Assembly: GCA_029239545.1 (NCBI GenBank)
Contig: JARBUQ010000321.1
Span: 1-5,866 of the forward strand
Direction of reading: 5' to 3'
From: Paenibacillus sp.
GTDB taxonomy: Bacteria > Bacillota > Bacilli > Paenibacillales > NBRC-103111
Length of the DNA: 5,866 bases
Below, in pieces: positions 4,899-5,866 of this stretch (the stretch's first letter is position 1; each line of letters starts with the position of its first letter). Position numbers and translations under genes: made by a program. The notes under the pieces are model-generated. The model made no database searches, had not been told where the DNA came from, and worked only from the letters and a program-made list of their open reading frames with translations.

Positions 4899-5866
4899 GT
4901 GAGCATGAATCCGTTAGTAGCCGAAAGTGAAGCAAGTCAATGTGAAATTCGTACCTATGTTGATAAATGGACGGTCATGAGGAATTCCGCATCTTCCGAT
5001 GATCCACAATCCTCATCATTCAATCCCGTTCAGAGAACAGGATTCGTGACAGCGTTTTATAACGCGCCCACTGCTTGGGAGACCCGATTCCAGCTAGTTA
5101 TGGATCAGAACAACCTGTGTTTGGAATTGGATAGTGACCAGGACATTGTGCCGCAACCAGAGTCGGAGATGCTCTTTATTGTGTTAGCAAACTCTGCTGT
5201 GAGAGATGTATTCTATTCGATTCCTATTGTCGTGACACGAGGTCCGCATCCATATGTCATCAACTATACCAATTGGACTGGAGGGGAGCCTCTAGATCGA
5301 AATCAAACATGTATAACGCTAAGAGAAGCAGCGGGTGTATATGTAACGGTCGAACAAAAATCTGGCGCAGAGGGATGGAAAGTCAAGGTCAGCGTTCCGC
5401 TTGCTGCCCTGAATGTGTCTCATATAACGGCGGGCGTGGAGTGGATGGTGAACGTCATCCGCTATTGCGGTCCAGACTCTCAAGTTCCTCTCAGCTCATG
5501 GGTTCCGATTCGTACGGGTACGATCCGGATGGACGATGTTACCCGCCCGTTGGCTGAGAGATTATTTCGTCTGGATCTATATGTAGCGAACGAAGGACGT
5601 CTTGGTACCGTGTTTGTGGGTGAATCTCCGGGGGCTGAGCTATTCTCAACAGCAAAGCTACTCCATCGGGGCATTACCGAAAAAACATTGATTCTGGAAT
5701 GTGTTGAAGGGATACGCGGCTTCGACCAGGGACAGCTCTCGGCCTCATGGCTCGATCCACGGGGGCGGGCAACTGTTCTGTCTCTGTCTAATTCGGCATG
5801 GCAGGGTAACTTGTGGTCGATGGATATCACTCATCCCGCACCACTGGTAGAAGGTATGTATCAGAT
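4899..5866 (+). CDS. Protein with N-terminal CBM9-like (carbohydrate-binding family 9-like) domain; 3' end outside window
   Basis: The frame is open from GTG 4899 to the right edge, giving 322 visible residues; the gene continues beyond. It starts 25 bases after the second oxidoreductase, so it belongs to the same operon. Residues about 30-215 resemble a CBM9-like beta-sandwich: FVTAFYNAPTAWETRFQLVMD fits the strand after which the ligand is displayed, PHPYVINYTNW the middle strands, GWKVKVSVPLAALNV (about 159-173) the 'W-x-v-x-v-x-iP-x-x-x-L' strand, and W182-x-x-N185-x-x-R188 the family's W..N..R motif. From about residue 220 (ERLFRLDLYVANEGRLG) a second region begins, rich in beta strands, that I do not recognise; a catalytic domain could lie further downstream. 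The N-terminus (MSMNPLVAESEAS) is polar and lacks a signal peptide, so the protein is probably intracellular, unusual for a carbohydrate-binding module. The fold assignment rests on pattern resemblance; function and full length are unknown. Confidence 0.75.
   Translation, partial: MSMNPLVAESEASQCEIRTYVDKWTVMRNSASSDDPQSSSFNPVQRTGFVTAFYNAPTAWETRFQLVMDQNNLCLELDSDQDIVPQPESEMLFIVLANSAVRDVFYSIPIVVTRGPHPYVINYTNWTGGEPLDRNQTCITLREAAGVYVTVEQKSGAEGWKVKVSVPLAALNVSHITAGVEWMVNVIRYCGPDSQVPLSSWVPIRTGTIRMDDVTRPLAERLFRLDLYVANEGRLGTVFVGESPGAELFSTAKLLHRGITEKTLILECVEGIRGFDQGQLSASWLDPRGRATVLSLSNSAWQGNLWSMDITHPAPLVEGMYQ

Noticed and set aside
5273..5557. 94-codon + strand frame inside the CBM9-like gene
   Set aside because: It is a different frame within a longer continuous frame that has the better protein pattern and ribosome binding site.

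Overview
The window looks like a piece of a Paenibacillus-type Firmicute chromosome. This is inferred from strong GGAGG-type ribosome binding sites, sigma-A-like promoters, moderate GC, a YesN-type AraC regulator, a YpdA-type flavoprotein (bacillithiol chemistry is typical of Bacillota) and a sugar-related Gfo/Idh/MocA gene cluster. No RNA genes, CRISPR arrays or intact mobile elements were seen. All intact genes are on the + strand, and the first and last are cut by the window edges.

Layout: (1) 3-983 is the C-terminal part of an AraC/YesN regulator, closed by a rho-independent terminator at 1016-1047. (2) A well-formed sigma-A promoter (1102-1130) precedes a small, very acidic protein of unknown function (1197-1511). 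A bacillithiol-disulfide reductase gene, ypdA (1560-2540), follows 48 bases later, probably in the same transcript. (3) The 315-base gap 2541-2855 holds, on the - strand, a decayed fragment of an ArdC-like zincin metallopeptidase (about 2541-2701), then a promoter region with two overlapping inverted repeats that may be operators. (4) A tight three-gene operon follows: a Gfo/Idh/MocA oxidoreductase (2856-3857), a second divergent one overlapping it by one base (3857-4873), and, 25 bases on, a GTG-started protein with a CBM9-like fold (4899 to the right edge and beyond).

The last three genes probably act together on a carbohydrate. The two NAD(P)-dependent oxidoreductases may oxidise and/or re-reduce a sugar or cyclitol, and the third protein has a carbohydrate-binding-like domain with no export signal. 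The substrate cannot be read from sequence. The acidic protein/ypdA pair is a separate unit, plausibly linked to thiol redox balance. The main unexpected items are the metallopeptidase relic, the palindromes at the operon promoter, the atypical second oxidoreductase lacking the usual glycine motif, and the unknown acidic partner of ypdA.
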